From Clostridia bacterium (lineage in GTDB: Bacteria > Bacillota > Clostridia > Lachnospirales > Anaerotignaceae): DNA of 64,000 bases. Positions 25,157 to 34,581 of this stretch are shown here, piece by piece (positions within the stretch are counted from its first letter, which is position 1; the number at the start of each line of letters is the position of its first letter). The DNA lies in the NCBI GenBank assembly GCA_009929735.1, contig RZZU01000004.1, forward strand, positions 49,034-113,033, written 5' to 3'. Below the pieces are notes generated by a model. It was not told the origin of the DNA, ran no database searches, and saw only the letters and a list, made by a program, of their open reading frames with translations. The position numbers were made by a program, and so were the translations under genes.

Positions 25157-25901
25157 AGCATACCACCTATTACTTTCAGTTTCGTTACACACATGATTAC
25201 TATATCAAAAATTTATTTAAAAAACAATATAAAACTCTTTCTTTTTCTTTAAGGTAGCAACACTTTCCGACGTTGTCGTGATGCAGTCAAATACCTTTGA
25301 AGGGCAATAAATCATAGTTATTATTTTTTCTTTCAGCTAGACCGTAAAATAAAGTGCGTCACCCTGATGGGGCAAAAGAACGGCTCACAATGAAACCTTT
25401 GTGAAGAATGAGGTTGTCAAGACAACCTTCAAGCGGAACCAATCTTATGAAGCTACCACCATTTTACCACAATCGAACGAGGACGCATACAAAAATTATT
25501 TCTTCGGGCTATTCAAGCAGGTAATTGCCCAAAAGCTTCACAGACATCATTATAGCAGTAACCGTGGAAACGGCAATCAACACGCCACCAACAGGTGCCT
25601 TTAACACCAGAACCATAGGCCATGGCAAAAAGTTTACCTACCGCAAGCCATTCAGAATAGTTGGGTTGACACTTTATTTTGGCGATACTTATTCTTCATG
25701 CAACATAATCGTAATGAAAATTCCATTGCTTTACTCCGTGCGTTTTACCCCAAAAAACGAATCTGCCCTTAGTACGCCAAGAGGAATTAAGATACAATCT
25801 TTTCCTCAGCAGCTCCAGCCTCGAAAGTGTCGGGGCTAAAAATCCCCCATTCCGGTTTTTGTACATGGCGTGGCATACTTGACTTGACAATTCATCCTAT
25901 A
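25157..25901. other. Long gap with decayed coding debris
   Basis: No intact gene over about 750 bases. A plus-strand frame near 25370-25604 (containing NEVVKTTFKRNQSYEATTIL) looks partly coding but soon breaks up, and on the opposite strand at about 25530-25620 there is a strongly hydrophobic frame (APVGGVLIAVSTVTAIM). Neither has a start with a ribosome site. I read it as remnants of one or two lost genes of unknown family. Confidence 0.4.
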
Positions 25902-25939
25902 AAAAAAGTCCGATACATTTTATCGTATCGAACTTTTTT
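25902..25939 (-). terminator. Terminator after the ammonium transporter
   Basis: Arms 25902-25916 and 25925-25939 pair (CGATAC/GTATCG plus an A6/T6 extension with one mismatch); it can work in both directions. Confidence 0.8.
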
Positions 25940-25973
25940 CTATACATTGTTCTATCATTTTCTGTATTTTTAA

Positions 25974-27191
25974 TTATCCAACAAATTCATCTTCATGGCA
26001 ATAAATCTGCTTTTTATTATTACATAGACTCATCACTTTTCCTGCAATATTTCCAGCAATATAAGCAACAACTACGGTAGTAACAATTCCACCTATTTGA
26101 ATTGCAAAATTTCCTGTGATAAATGCAGCAACAACCCCACCTAAAATACCTGGCATACCATGAAGGTTATTTATACCACAACTATCAACACCCTTAATCA
26201 ATTTTTCCAACTTAGGCGATATTATATTATAACCAACCGTACTTAAAATACCTGCCATAATACCAACAAACATAGCAAATCCAATTGTTGTGCTTGAACA
26301 TATTGAGCCAATCGCAACACCGCCAGCTAAAGAAGCATTTGCAATATCTTCAATGCCAACTTTACCACGCAAAATTTTGCTTACAACATATGTTGCCAAA
26401 GTTGAACCGCATAAAGCAAATATCGTATTGAATGCTGTAAGCACGACTAACTGTGGTTCTACAATTGCACTTGTAAATGATGGCCAAAATACCCAAAGTA
26501 ACACGCTGCCTAATAAACTAAACACATTACTGGTATCATCTGAATGCCATGCAGTATTCGTTTTATACTTATGCATTTTATTCGTTATGACACCCAAACC
26601 AAAATACGCACCAAATGCGTGTATTGCGATAGATCCACCTGTATCAAGAAGGCCTTTAAATAAACCGCTTTCTAAAATAAGCCATTCATTAAATATATAT
26701 GCCGGAATAAACATCAACCCTAAGACAAGATACTGATCCATACTTAATCGTCCCAAAGGGGCGCCTATTGCAATCAGTAAACTTGCTGCTGCAAACTCTG
26801 CGAACAGAAGTGTTTTAATATTAATTGCATCCATAGCAAAATGTTCCCCACCAAAACTTTTTATCAATATGTAAAGTGGAATAGCTAAACTTACCATTAA
26901 ATAAGTTGCTGTAATCGCCTGAAAGCCATGCCCCCTTATAACAACCATTAAAAAGCCAAAACCTGCTAATAACATTAATAAAACGTGTATCGAACGATTA
27001 TATTGTAACGTATCTAATATCGTTGAATAGTTAATATCATTTTGACTCGACACCTGCTGCTGCGCATTTATAGATTCAAATGAATGAGCAACATTTATAT
27101 TAAATTTGGCAGTGAGCCCAAAAGAAATTAAAATTGCTAATAATAGAATGAAAATTGCAAAATACTGTTTCGTATTATTGTTTGACATCAT
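25974..27191 (-). CDS. Rh-type ammonium/ammonia channel
   Basis: A 405-residue Amt/Mep/Rh family channel for ammonium. The closest resemblance I see is to Rh glycoproteins: FAEFAAASLLIAIGAPLGRLS, GGSIAIHAFGAYFGLGV (His about residue 190) and SLLGSVLLWVFWPSFTSA. The second pore His is in NLHGMPGILGGV (about 345). It has about 11-12 hydrophobic helices and a short acidic C-tail. Two adjacent ATGs follow AAAGGAG, at 27191 or 27188. No glnK/PII gene is adjacent, which is normal for Rh but not for Amt. The gene is more AT-rich than its neighbours and flanked by debris, so acquisition by transfer is possible. Confidence 0.85.
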   Translation of the reverse strand: MMSNNNTKQYFAIFILLLAILISFGLTAKFNINVAHSFESINAQQQVSSQNDINYSTILDTLQYNRSIHVLLMLLAGFGFLMVVIRGHGFQAITATYLMVSLAIPLYILIKSFGGEHFAMDAINIKTLLFAEFAAASLLIAIGAPLGRLSMDQYLVLGLMFIPAYIFNEWLILESGLFKGLLDTGGSIAIHAFGAYFGLGVITNKMHKYKTNTAWHSDDTSNVFSLLGSVLLWVFWPSFTSAIVEPQLVVLTAFNTIFALCGSTLATYVVSKILRGKVGIEDIANASLAGGVAIGSICSSTTIGFAMFVGIMAGILSTVGYNIISPKLEKLIKGVDSCGINNLHGMPGILGGVVAAFITGNFAIQIGGIVTTVVVAYIAGNIAGKVMSLCNNKKQIYCHEDEFVG

Positions 27192-27719
27192 AAATCTCCT
27201 TTTTATCTTATCAACTTCTACCCTTATTTTAAAGAATAATTCAAATTACAATTACTATTTTTTATTCACATATTGATCGTACCACATTTGAGTTTAAAGC
27301 AAAAAACTCTTTACACGCTTCCCTAAATACCATCGCAAACTAATTTATTCATTCTTTTAAAATTGAACTATGAGGGATTTAAATAAAACTTTTTAAAATT
27401 TTTCATTCAGAACACCTTCTTTCCATAGGAATGATTCACTTTTGATTAATCTGAACATTTTGCATGACGAATAGGCCTCATAAAACTTAATGAAGCTAAA
27501 AAATATTGCCAGTTATTTTTCTTAGATACAACCCCCATTACTGCATCCGAGAATCTAATGAATCAATAGCATATTTTTCATTCCATTATTTACCTTTAAC
27601 GTCATTTGCCTTACTATTCTATACTTTTTGTATACATTTGTACATAATAATTTCATATTTTCCAAAAAATTTTATAAATTTCACATTTTCACGATATAAA
27701 AAACTTCATCCAATAAAAA
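27192..27719. other. AT-rich gap upstream of the Rh-type gene
   Basis: No gene found. The region has low-complexity A/T runs and no clear consensus promoter for the transporter; a nitrogen-type (sigma-54) promoter was looked for by eye and not seen. Confidence 0.5.
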
Positions 27720-27749
27720 TAGCCCTAAGAGCAAAAGCTCCTAGGGCTA
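27720..27749 (-). terminator. Terminator 2 of the rplM-rpsI operon
   Basis: TAGCCCTA-GAGC pairs with GCTC-TAGGGCTA around an AAAA loop; on the minus strand it runs into TTTTTATT. Nearly the same hairpin occurs 70 bases upstream (27791-27816). Confidence 0.85.
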
Positions 27750-27790
27750 TTGGAGGGCAAGGTTGGTGCAATTGAACACATAATTAAAAT

Positions 27791-27816
27791 AGCCCAAGAG
27801 CAAAAGCTCCTAGGCT
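27791..27816 (-). terminator. Terminator 1 of the rplM-rpsI operon
   Basis: AGCCcaaGAGC...GCTCctaGGCT with an AAAA loop; minus-strand tail ATTTTAATT. It shares an almost identical core with the hairpin at 27720-27749, so one was probably duplicated from the other. Confidence 0.7.
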
Positions 27817-27836
27817 GTGTATCTTCAAAACATTTA

Positions 27837-28229
27837 TTATCTCTTACTGAACTGAGGCGCACGTCTTGCTGCCTTAAGACCATATTTCTTTCTTTCTTTC
27901 ATTCTAGGATCACGAGTCAAGAAACCAGCTTTTTTCAAAGCGGGTCTGTAATCGCCATCTGCCTGAAGTAAAGCTCTGGAAATACCGTGTCTGATTGCAC
28001 CTGCCTGACCTGTAAAACCACCGCCGTTAACATTTACCAAAACATCAAATTTGGCGATTGTTGCAGTTAATTCCAAAGGCTGACGAACAATCAATTTCAG
28101 TGTTTCAAGACCGAAATATTCGTTAATATCTCTTTTATTTACTGTTACTTTACCGTTGCCGGGTACCAAATATACTCTGGCTACGGAAGATTTTCTTCTG
28201 CCTGTACCGTAATATCTAGCTGCTGCCAT
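27837..28229 (-). CDS. rpsI: 30S ribosomal protein S9
   Basis: A 130-residue small-subunit protein that reaches the P-site tRNA with its C-terminal tail (PQFSKR end). [16 protein letters not shown] starts the domain, [19 protein letters not shown] is in the middle and [20 protein letters not shown] near the end. Downstream of rplM by 18 bases; two terminators follow. GGAGGAGGAAAG precedes the ATG. Confidence 0.97.
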   Translation of the reverse strand: MAAARYYGTGRRKSSVARVYLVPGNGKVTVNKRDINEYFGLETLKLIVRQPLELTATIAKFDVLVNVNGGGFTGQAGAIRHGISRALLQADGDYRPALKKAGFLTRDPRMKERKKYGLKAARRAPQFSKR

Positions 28230-28247
28230 TATGCTTTCCTCCTCCTA

Positions 28248-28685
28248 TTAAAATTTAATTTCCAAATTTTCGGGTTTCTGTGCTGCATGGGGATGTTCAG
28301 TACCTGCATATACATGCAGCTTAGCGAACATCTTTCTGCCCAGAGCATTTTTAGGAAGCATACCTTTTACAGCATGTTCAATAACTCTTTCAGGGTGTGT
28401 TTCCAGCATTTTATCCAGTCTGGTTGTTTTCAAACCACCTGTATAGCCGGAGTGATGATGATAAACCTTCTGTTCCAATTTCTTGCCTGTTACAGCAACC
28501 TTTTCAGCATTTACAACGACAACATAGTCACCCATGTCCACGTTAGGTGCATACTGAGGTTTGTTCTTGCCTCTTAAAATGTTTGCGATTTCCGTAGAGA
28601 TACGACCTAAAGTCATGTCAGCAGCATCAATTACATACCACTTTTTTACTACATCAGATTCCTTCGCAATGTAAGTTGTTCTCAT
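28248..28685 (-). CDS. rplM: 50S ribosomal protein L13
   Basis: A 145-residue large-subunit assembly protein. [13 protein letters not shown] near the N-terminus, [18 protein letters not shown] (about 52-69), [12 protein letters not shown] and [19 protein letters not shown] identify it. The ATG at 28685 follows GGGAGGTAGAAACC; the longer frame to 28757 has no ribosome site. Upstream, a perfect CGTTTTGT/ACAAAACG hairpin at about 28732-28752 may be a ribosomal-protein leader element. Confidence 0.97.
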   Translation of the reverse strand: MRTTYIAKESDVVKKWYVIDAADMTLGRISTEIANILRGKNKPQYAPNVDMGDYVVVVNAEKVAVTGKKLEQKVYHHHSGYTGGLKTTRLDKMLETHPERVIEHAVKGMLPKNALGRKMFAKLHVYAGTEHPHAAQKPENLEIKF

Positions 28686-28731
28686 GGTTTCTACCTCCCT
28701 ATTCATTTTTTTGTTTGATCCGTTGACTTTG

Positions 28732-28752
28732 TCGTTTTGTGGGAACAAAACG
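28732..28752 (-). promoter_or_regulatory. Hairpin in the rplM leader
   Basis: CGTTTTGT...ACAAAACG around a four-base loop, about 45 bases before the rplM start, with no T run after it. Some Firmicutes have an L13-binding leader at this place, so autoregulation is a possibility, not shown. Confidence 0.35.
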
Positions 28753-28863
28753 ATCAATCTCCATTATGCATTTTACATAACTTATTGGATCCCACCTTGA
28801 GAAATATATATTTAAAACCAAATGGTCTTAAAATCAAAATACAGCTCTATTATTATAGTACAT

Positions 28864-29640
28864 TCATTCCTTCATGTCAACTGCTTTTACCTTAAAATCA
28901 TAATAAATTTCCTGTAAAGTCAGGCCTTGCGGCTCTGCCGTCTGCCCTGCCTTTTGCCTGTTTTTGGAAGAAATTATTTCTAAAATTTCATCTGGTGAAA
29001 GCTTCCCTTGTCCAACGGCAATCAAAGTTCCCGCCATAATCCGTACCATATTATATAAAAATCCGTTTCCGGTCACGAAAATTGAAACTACATCGCCTTG
29101 CTGCTTCACATCGCAATCAAAAATTGTACGCACCGTTGTATTTACGGAACTCCCTGCGGCACAAAATGCAGCAAAATCATAGGTCCCGATAAATTTTTTT
29201 GCGGCCTTGTTCATTTTTTCCACATCAAGAGGACTATATACAAAAGTAGTGTATAATCTTTCTTTTGGATTTTTGGTTCTTCCATTCCAAATCCGATATT
29301 CGTAGGTTTTTTTTACACAGTCATATCTGGGATGAAAGTCCGAAGGCACTTCCTCAGCCTTGATCACTACAATATCCTCTGGAAGCAACGGACGAATCGC
29401 CAGTGGAATTTTTTCCGTTGGAATTGTTGTATCAACATCTATCGTCGCTCTTTGCCCCAAAGCATGAACACCTCTATCTGTCCTGCTCGCCCCAATACAG
29501 TTTAACGCAGATGAGCGAAAAAGTATTCTTAACGCTTTTTCAAGCTCACCCTCAACCGTCATTACCTCGGGTGATAATTGCTTTTGCCACCCGCTGTATC
29601 TCGTGCCATCATAGGCAATCGTCAATAGTATCCGTTTCAT
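28864..29640 (-). CDS. truA: tRNA pseudouridine(38-40) synthase TruA
   Basis: A 258-residue enzyme that makes pseudouridine at positions 38-40 of the anticodon arm. LLTIAYDGTRYSGWQKQ starts it, GASRTDRGVHALGQRA (about 52-67) contains the catalytic Asp, and FHPRYDCVKKTYEYRIW and GNGFLYNMVRIMAGTL (about 193-208) follow. It lies 135 bases after ecfT on the same strand with no terminator between, so cotranscription with the ecf genes is likely. CAGGAGGAG precedes the ATG. Confidence 0.96.
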   Translation of the reverse strand: MKRILLTIAYDGTRYSGWQKQLSPEVMTVEGELEKALRILFRSSALNCIGASRTDRGVHALGQRATIDVDTTIPTEKIPLAIRPLLPEDIVVIKAEEVPSDFHPRYDCVKKTYEYRIWNGRTKNPKERLYTTFVYSPLDVEKMNKAAKKFIGTYDFAAFCAAGSSVNTTVRTIFDCDVKQQGDVVSIFVTGNGFLYNMVRIMAGTLIAVGQGKLSPDEILEIISSKNRQKAGQTAEPQGLTLQEIYYDFKVKAVDMKE

Positions 29641-29775
29641 GCAACTCCTCCTGACACACTGAAATAAGGGATATGACTATCCCTCTTTCGAAACTCGCAT
29701 TCATTTAAGAATAACCGCTGCCTGCTTATCTTTCGACAAAAGGAAAAATTTCCTATCATTAAATTCCTAAGTAGC

Positions 29776-30600
29776 TTAAATTATAAAAGGAAAAAAATTC
29801 GTCGCATACCGCAATCCCAAAATTGCTGCTATATACACCAGTCCCATCGTCAAAGCACGATAATCCCCTTTTTGCATATGCATACGATTCATTCGGGTTC
29901 TGTTTTCATCCCCATGATAGCATCTTGCTTCCATTGCCATTGCCAATTCTTCGGCACGGCGAAATGCGGAAATGAACAGTGGCACAAGAATGGGAATTAA
30001 ACTCTTTGCTTTTTGCATAAGGTTTCCAGAATCAAAATCCGCACCTCTCGCCTGCTGTGCTTTCATAATTTTGTCTGTTTCATCCAACAGTGTAGGAATA
30101 AAGCGCAATGCAATTGTCATCATCATTGCAATTTCATGTGCAGGGACACCGATTTTTTTGAACGGACGCAGCATATATTCAATGCCATCCGTCAATTGAA
30201 TGGGTGTAGTGGTAAGGGTAAGAACAGAGGAACCAACAATCAAAAGAATCAACCGAATACACATTTTGATAGCCAGTATCACGCCTTCTACTGTTAGGCT
30301 TAAAAAGCCCCATTGCCAAATGATATGCACACCTTTCGTCATAAAAAGGTTAATAAAAGCCGTAAATAAAATGATAATCATGATGCTTTTAATGCCCTTA
30401 AGCATAAACTTGATGGGCACCTTGGATATTTTGATTATCCCCGTCAATGCAGCAATTACAAAAAAATACCCTACAAAATTATTTACCATAAACAATGTTA
30501 TAATGTAAATAAATGTCATGGTAAGCTTTACTCTGGCGTCTAACCGATGGATGGGCGAATCCACAGGGTAATACTGTCCAATGGTAATATCCCTTATCAT
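29776..30600 (-). CDS. ecfT: Energy-coupling factor transporter transmembrane protein EcfT
   Basis: A 274-residue membrane subunit that links the two EcfA ATPases to vitamin-binding S components. It has an N-terminal GQYYPVDSPIHRLDAR motif, about five to six hydrophobic helices, and the two Ala-Arg-Gly coupling signatures: AQQARGADFDSG (about 183-194) and AMEARCYHG (217-225). Its ATG overlaps the ecfA2 stop by four bases. The S component(s) are not in this window, so this is probably the shared group II module. Confidence 0.95.
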   Translation of the reverse strand: MIRDITIGQYYPVDSPIHRLDARVKLTMTFIYIITLFMVNNFVGYFFVIAALTGIIKISKVPIKFMLKGIKSIMIIILFTAFINLFMTKGVHIIWQWGFLSLTVEGVILAIKMCIRLILLIVGSSVLTLTTTPIQLTDGIEYMLRPFKKIGVPAHEIAMMMTIALRFIPTLLDETDKIMKAQQARGADFDSGNLMQKAKSLIPILVPLFISAFRRAEELAMAMEARCYHGDENRTRMNRMHMQKGDYRALTMGLVYIAAILGLRYATNFFPFII

Positions 30601-31454
30601 ACGCTCACCTGCCTTACCATGTTTAATAGGACTTTTCTCGCTTCCTCCACCGTAAATACGTCCAAAGGTACGTCAAAGCCTTTCTCCTTTAGAGCAGCAA
30701 AAACATAGCTCACCTGCGGCGCAGCCAAACCCATTGCCTCCAGCTCTTTCACATGGCAAAAAACCTCTTTCGGGGTCCCCTCCATGGCAACTTTCCCCTC
30801 ATGCATAACGATAATACACTCAACCAATTTGGCAACATCTTCCATGCTATGACTTACCAAAATTACGGTAATTCCTCTTTCCTGATGTAGACGTTTAATC
30901 GCCTGCAATATTTCATCACGACCCTTTGGGTCTAACCCAGCTGTAGGCTCATCCAATATCAACACCTCAGGGTTCATAGCCAAAACACCCGCAATCGCAA
31001 CACGACGTTTTTGCCCTCCCGATAGCTCAAAAGGGGACTTTTCATACAATTCAGGGGCAATGCCTACGGTTTCCAATGCCGAAACCACATTTTGATGAAC
31101 TTCCTCCTTTGAAAGCTGCATATTGGTAGGCCCAAAGGCAACATCCTTGTAAACTGTCATTTCAAAAAGCTGATATTCCGGATACTGAAATGCCAGGCCA
31201 ATACGCCGACGCACCTCTTTCAGCTTCGCCTTGTTCCTATGAATATTTTCACCATCCACTAAAATTTCGCCCTTTGTCGGGGCGATAATGCCATTCAAAT
31301 GCTGAATCAGCGTTGATTTACCAGACCCAGTATGCCCAATTAAGCCGACAAATTGGCCTTTTTTAATTTCTAAATTCACATCATCCAATGCCTTTTTTTC
31401 AAAAGCTGTATCCTGATTATAAATATATGTTAAATGGTTAATTTCAATTGACAT
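30597..31454 (-). CDS. ecfA2: ECF transporter ATPase EcfA2
   Basis: A 285-residue ABC ATPase. Walker A is GHTGSGKST (about 39-47), the Q-loop [10 protein letters not shown], the signature [14 protein letters not shown] (142-155), Walker [11 protein letters not shown] and the switch His in VSHSMED. The N-terminal [14 protein letters not shown] insert is typical of EcfA2. Its start lies inside the last 25 bases of ecfA1, so translation is probably coupled. Confidence 0.95.
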   Translation of the reverse strand: MSIEINHLTYIYNQDTAFEKKALDDVNLEIKKGQFVGLIGHTGSGKSTLIQHLNGIIAPTKGEILVDGENIHRNKAKLKEVRRRIGLAFQYPEYQLFEMTVYKDVAFGPTNMQLSKEEVHQNVVSALETVGIAPELYEKSPFELSGGQKRRVAIAGVLAMNPEVLILDEPTAGLDPKGRDEILQAIKRLHQERGITVILVSHSMEDVAKLVECIIVMHEGKVAMEGTPKEVFCHVKELEAMGLAAPQVSYVFAALKEKGFDVPLDVFTVEEARKVLLNMVRQVSV

Positions 31455-32296
31455 AGTGCACCTACCATTTCCTCGACTGTTAAAATATCTGCGGGTATGT
31501 CAATGCCTTCCTTTCGTAAAAGGTGAGCAACCTCTGTTACCTGTGGAACATCCAAGCCGTACTGCTGCAGCCGCTCAACCTGCGAAAAAATCTCTTTCGG
31601 TTTTCCTTCCATAACTATCTCACCGTCATCAATCACATAAACCCGATCGCCACGAACCGCCTCATCCATATAATGAGTAATCAGTATAATGGTAATGCCC
31701 TCGTCCTTATTTAAACGTTCAATGGTTTCCATGACTTCCTTTCGCCCACTGGGATCCAGCATAGCCGTAGGCTCGTCCAAGACGATACAATCGGGTTTCA
31801 TTGCCAATACACCTGCAATGGCAATACGCTGTTTTTGACCTCCAGAAAGCTTTGACGGTGTGTGTGTTGCATATTGTTCCATATGCACAGTCGCCAGTGC
31901 CTCGTCCACACGACGACGAATTTCTTCCGGAGCAACCCCCATGTTTTCTGGGCCAAAGGCTATATCCTCCTCCACAACTGTCGCCACCAACTGGTTATCG
32001 GGATTTTGAAAAACCATGCCTGCGGTCTGGCGAATATCCCAAACCAGCTCGGCATTTTGGGTATCCATCCCTTTGATCCATAAAGTTCCCTTGGTGGGCT
32101 CCAGCAAAGCATTAATGTGCTTTGCAAACGTAGACTTTCCCGAACCGTTGTGTCCCAAAACAACCACAAACTCGCCTTTTTCTATCTCTAAATCAACTGC
32201 CTTTAGGGCAGATACTTTTTCCTCTTCAGTGCCGTGGTCAGTTTCAAGCATTTTAATATACTCATATGTTAGACCTTCGGCCTTCACCATCTTCAT
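31430..32296 (-). CDS. ecfA1: ECF transporter ATPase EcfA1
   Basis: A 288-residue ABC ATPase, partner of EcfA2. Walker [11 protein letters not shown]-loop [10 protein letters not shown], signature [14 protein letters not shown], Walker [12 protein letters not shown] and switch His THYMDEA. The C-terminal domain ends in [19 protein letters not shown] start it at ATG 32296, after AAAAGGTGAAG; upstream in-frame codons run into the promoter. First gene of ecfA1-ecfA2-ecfT(-truA), with its own promoter. Confidence 0.95.
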   Translation of the reverse strand: MKMVKAEGLTYEYIKMLETDHGTEEEKVSALKAVDLEIEKGEFVVVLGHNGSGKSTFAKHINALLEPTKGTLWIKGMDTQNAELVWDIRQTAGMVFQNPDNQLVATVVEEDIAFGPENMGVAPEEIRRRVDEALATVHMEQYATHTPSKLSGGQKQRIAIAGVLAMKPDCIVLDEPTAMLDPSGRKEVMETIERLNKDEGITIILITHYMDEAVRGDRVYVIDDGEIVMEGKPKEIFSQVERLQQYGLDVPQVTEVAHLLRKEGIDIPADILTVEEMVGALCQLKLTI

Positions 32297-32610
32297 AACT
32301 TCACCTTTTCTTTCAAGGATTTTTACCCTCTTAAGTCTATGACAAACCATGCTCACAGCTATCAATAGGATACGGTTTTTCCATAAAAAAGTCAAGGCAA
32401 ATAGACTTTCTTGGCAAAAAGTATGCCGTAAATATCTTAATAAAATCTTTTGCTTTTTATAAATACATCGTAATGCTGTCTTAAAAATTTTTTCTTATTT
32501 CCCAGTTATCATTAAACTATAAAATCCCTGATGTAATCTATTTGTTACAAAGATGTAAGCAGCTTGTCATTCCATCGTAAGCTGCCTGTAACCTGCTTTT
32601 TCAAGCATTA
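32297..32610. other. Divergent promoter region between ecfA1 and a small plus-strand gene
   Basis: About 310 bases without a gene, containing the ecfA1 promoter and, near 32550-32585, a CAGCTT/AAGCTG hairpin. Confidence 0.5.
32367..32395 (-). promoter_or_regulatory. Promoter of the ecf operon
   Basis: Minus-strand TTGACT (32390-32395), 17 bases, TATCCT (32367-32372), about 70 bases before ecfA1. Together with the terminator at 32841-32869 it separates the ecf genes from the ribosomal operon. Confidence 0.7.
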
Positions 32611-32619
32611 TGTTATAAT
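32611..32619 (+). promoter_or_regulatory. Extended -10 promoter of the 54-aa gene
   Basis: TGTTATAAT, a TGnTATAAT extended -10, about 38 bases before the start codon. Confidence 0.55.
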
Positions 32620-32657
32620 AAAACAAATTAGTTTTCCATTCGAAGGGAGAGATATTT

Positions 32658-32822
32658 ATGAAAAAACAACTTTTGAAACTCGCTGGCGCTTCCATTTTGG
32701 CATTTTCTCTTTCCTTTTTTGCCTTTATGACCTTAACCATCAGTATGCAAGAAAAGGAGCAACCCTCTACAATACAAGCAGTTCAAGAAGATGATACCAC
32801 CCTGGCTTCTGTTATACACTAA
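32658..32822 (+). CDS. Small exported or membrane-anchored protein, 54 aa
   Basis: Plus-strand gene of 55 codons, opposite to everything around it. ATG follows GGGAGAG at seven bases. The product has a basic N-terminus (MKKQLLK), a hydrophobic segment to about residue 28 (AGASILAFSLSFFAFMTLTI) and a short polar, acidic tail (MQEKEQPSTIQAVQEDDTT). It has its own promoter and a strong terminator, so it is a real transcription unit. No family recognised; the form suits a single-pass membrane peptide or a secreted peptide. Confidence 0.65.
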   Translation: MKKQLLKLAGASILAFSLSFFAFMTLTISMQEKEQPSTIQAVQEDDTTLASVIH

Positions 32823-32840
32823 CTTTTTTGGCTTCATAGA

Positions 32841-32869
32841 AAAGACCGTATCCAATGGATACGGTCTTT
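32841..32869. terminator. Bidirectional terminator between the 54-aa gene and rplQ
   Basis: AAAGACCGTATCC and GGATACGGTCTTT form a perfect 13-base stem around AAT, with T-rich tails on both strands. It ends both the small plus gene and the ribosomal operon. Confidence 0.92.
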
Positions 32870-32881
32870 ATTTTCATAATA

Positions 32882-33424
32882 TTAAACCAATTCGATGAAT
32901 ACTTCCATCGCGCCGTCGCCTTTTCTTGCGCCCAGCTTAACGATTCTTGTGTAACCACCGTTACGGTCTACATACTTAGGAGCGATTTCATCAAACATTT
33001 TCGCTGCCATATCTACTTCTTTGCTCAAGCTTCTAACCTTTTTGCCATCAGCAGGAACTTCTGTTACAGGGTAAAGGTAAGCCAACAACTGACGTCTTGC
33101 TGCCAATCTGGAAGGTTTATCCTTCTTCACTGTTTTTTTAACTTCATTATAAACGGTTACCTTCTTGCCGTTTACAACTTCTTTCATACGCTTGCCGCTA
33201 GCATCTTTCTTTGCAACTTTTGCGGTTACTTCAACCTCGTCAAAGTTGTCTTTTTCTTTTACAGCAATTGTAATCAGCTTTTCAGCGATTCTTCTTACTT
33301 CTTTTGCTCTTGTTTCTGTTGTTTTAATTTTGCCGTGATACAGCAAATTTGTTACTTGGTTTCTTAACAAAGCCTTTCTCTGAGGTGTTGTTTTACCAAG
33401 TTTTCTATAACCGGATGCATGCAT
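32882..33424 (-). CDS. rplQ: 50S ribosomal protein L17 with internal insertion
   Basis: A 180-residue L17, against about 120 in Bacillus. The N-terminal half ([18 protein letters not shown]) and C-terminal half ([17 protein letters not shown]) are standard, but about 50 lysine- and valine-rich residues (roughly 55-106) are inserted between ITIA and RLAARRQ. Longer L17 proteins are known in Clostridia, so this is lineage-typical rather than damaged. ATG 33424 follows AAGGAGG; earlier in-frame codons lack a ribosome site. Last gene of the ribosomal cluster. Confidence 0.95.
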   Translation of the reverse strand: MHASGYRKLGKTTPQRKALLRNQVTNLLYHGKIKTTETRAKEVRRIAEKLITIAVKEKDNFDEVEVTAKVAKKDASGKRMKEVVNGKKVTVYNEVKKTVKKDKPSRLAARRQLLAYLYPVTEVPADGKKVRSLSKEVDMAAKMFDEIAPKYVDRNGGYTRIVKLGARKGDGAMEVFIELV

Positions 33425-33531
33425 GGTTCGTATCCTCCTTGTTGATCTCCATACGATAGTGCCCGCCACCACTGCTCATCGGGCTTATGTGAAAGCGTAA
33501 TCGTACGGCAATAATAGTAACAGGCAAAGAT

Positions 33532-34491
33532 TTACTCGTCGCTGGGTCTTAATGCCAGGCCAAGCTCTGCCATTTTATTTAATACTTCTTCCAAAGACTT
33601 GCGTCCCAGATTTCTAACCTTCATCATTTCTTCTTCCGTCTTATTCGCCAAGTCTTCCACTGTGTTAATACCTGCTCTCTTTAAGCAGTTATAGGAACGC
33701 ACAGAAAGATCAAGCTCTTCAATACTCATTTCAAGAACTTTTTCTTTCTTGCCTTCTTCTTTTTCAACCATAATGGAAGCATCTTTTGCATTATCAGAAA
33801 GATCAATGAACAGGTTCAGGTGTTCATTCAAAATCTTCGCACCGTAGCTTACTGCATCATCAGGTGCGATGGTGCCGTTGGTCCACACTTCTAGTGACAA
33901 TTTGTCATAGTCAGTGATTTGCCCTACACGAGTATTCTCCACAAGGAAATTTACTCTTGTAACGGGTGTGAAAATGCTGTCAACAGGAAGCATGCCAATG
34001 GGTTGGTCGTCCTTTTTGTTCTTGTCCGCACCAATATAGCCGCGTCCTTTATTGATGGTGATTTCCATATAAAGCTTGCTGTTAGGGCCACCTGAAAGTG
34101 TTGCAATGTGATGATCAGGATTCAAAACCTCAATATCACTGTCGGCTTTAATATCGGATCCTTTTACTTCGCCTTCACCCTCAATGTCAATATACGCAGT
34201 TTTGGGTTCATTGCCTTCACTGGTGTTTTTAATCGCAAGACCTTTTAAGTTCAGAATAATTTCTGTTACGTCTTCTTTCACGCCAGGAATTACACTAAAC
34301 TCATGAAGTACGCCATCGATTTTTACGTTGCTGACAGCCGCCCCGGGAAGAGAGGAAAGTAAAATTCTTCTCAGGGAATTCCCCAATGTTGTGCCATAGC
34401 CTCTTTCCAAAGGCTCTACCACAAACTTGCCATAAGTTCCGTCCGGTGCCATCTCAGCAATCTCAATACGAGGTTTCTCAAATTCAAACAC
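33532..34491 (-). CDS. rpoA: RNA polymerase alpha subunit
   Basis: A 319-residue core polymerase subunit. The N-terminal dimer domain has [28 protein letters not shown] (about 27-54); the C-terminal domain has [22 protein letters not shown] and [12 protein letters not shown], used for UP elements and activators. Start is GTG at 34491, nine bases after GGAGG. Between rpsD and rplQ as usual in Firmicutes. Confidence 0.97.
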   Translation of the reverse strand: MFEFEKPRIEIAEMAPDGTYGKFVVEPLERGYGTTLGNSLRRILLSSLPGAAVSNVKIDGVLHEFSVIPGVKEDVTEIILNLKGLAIKNTSEGNEPKTAYIDIEGEGEVKGSDIKADSDIEVLNPDHHIATLSGGPNSKLYMEITINKGRGYIGADKNKKDDQPIGMLPVDSIFTPVTRVNFLVENTRVGQITDYDKLSLEVWTNGTIAPDDAVSYGAKILNEHLNLFIDLSDNAKDASIMVEKEEGKKEKVLEMSIEELDLSVRSYNCLKRAGINTVEDLANKTEEEMMKVRNLGRKSLEEVLNKMAELGLALRPSDE

Positions 34492-34581
34492 TCATTCAAA
34501 CCTCCCTTTTTTTTATTAAGGTGCTGCGGGGCTTTTGACCCCACAGCTTTTTGATTGACTTTTTTGCACAACCGTTTCAGA

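Noticed and set aside
32855..33367. A 170-codon plus-strand frame opposite rplQ
   Set aside because: Antisense shadow of L17; composition (runs of Phe, Cys, Ser) is that of reversed lysine codons.
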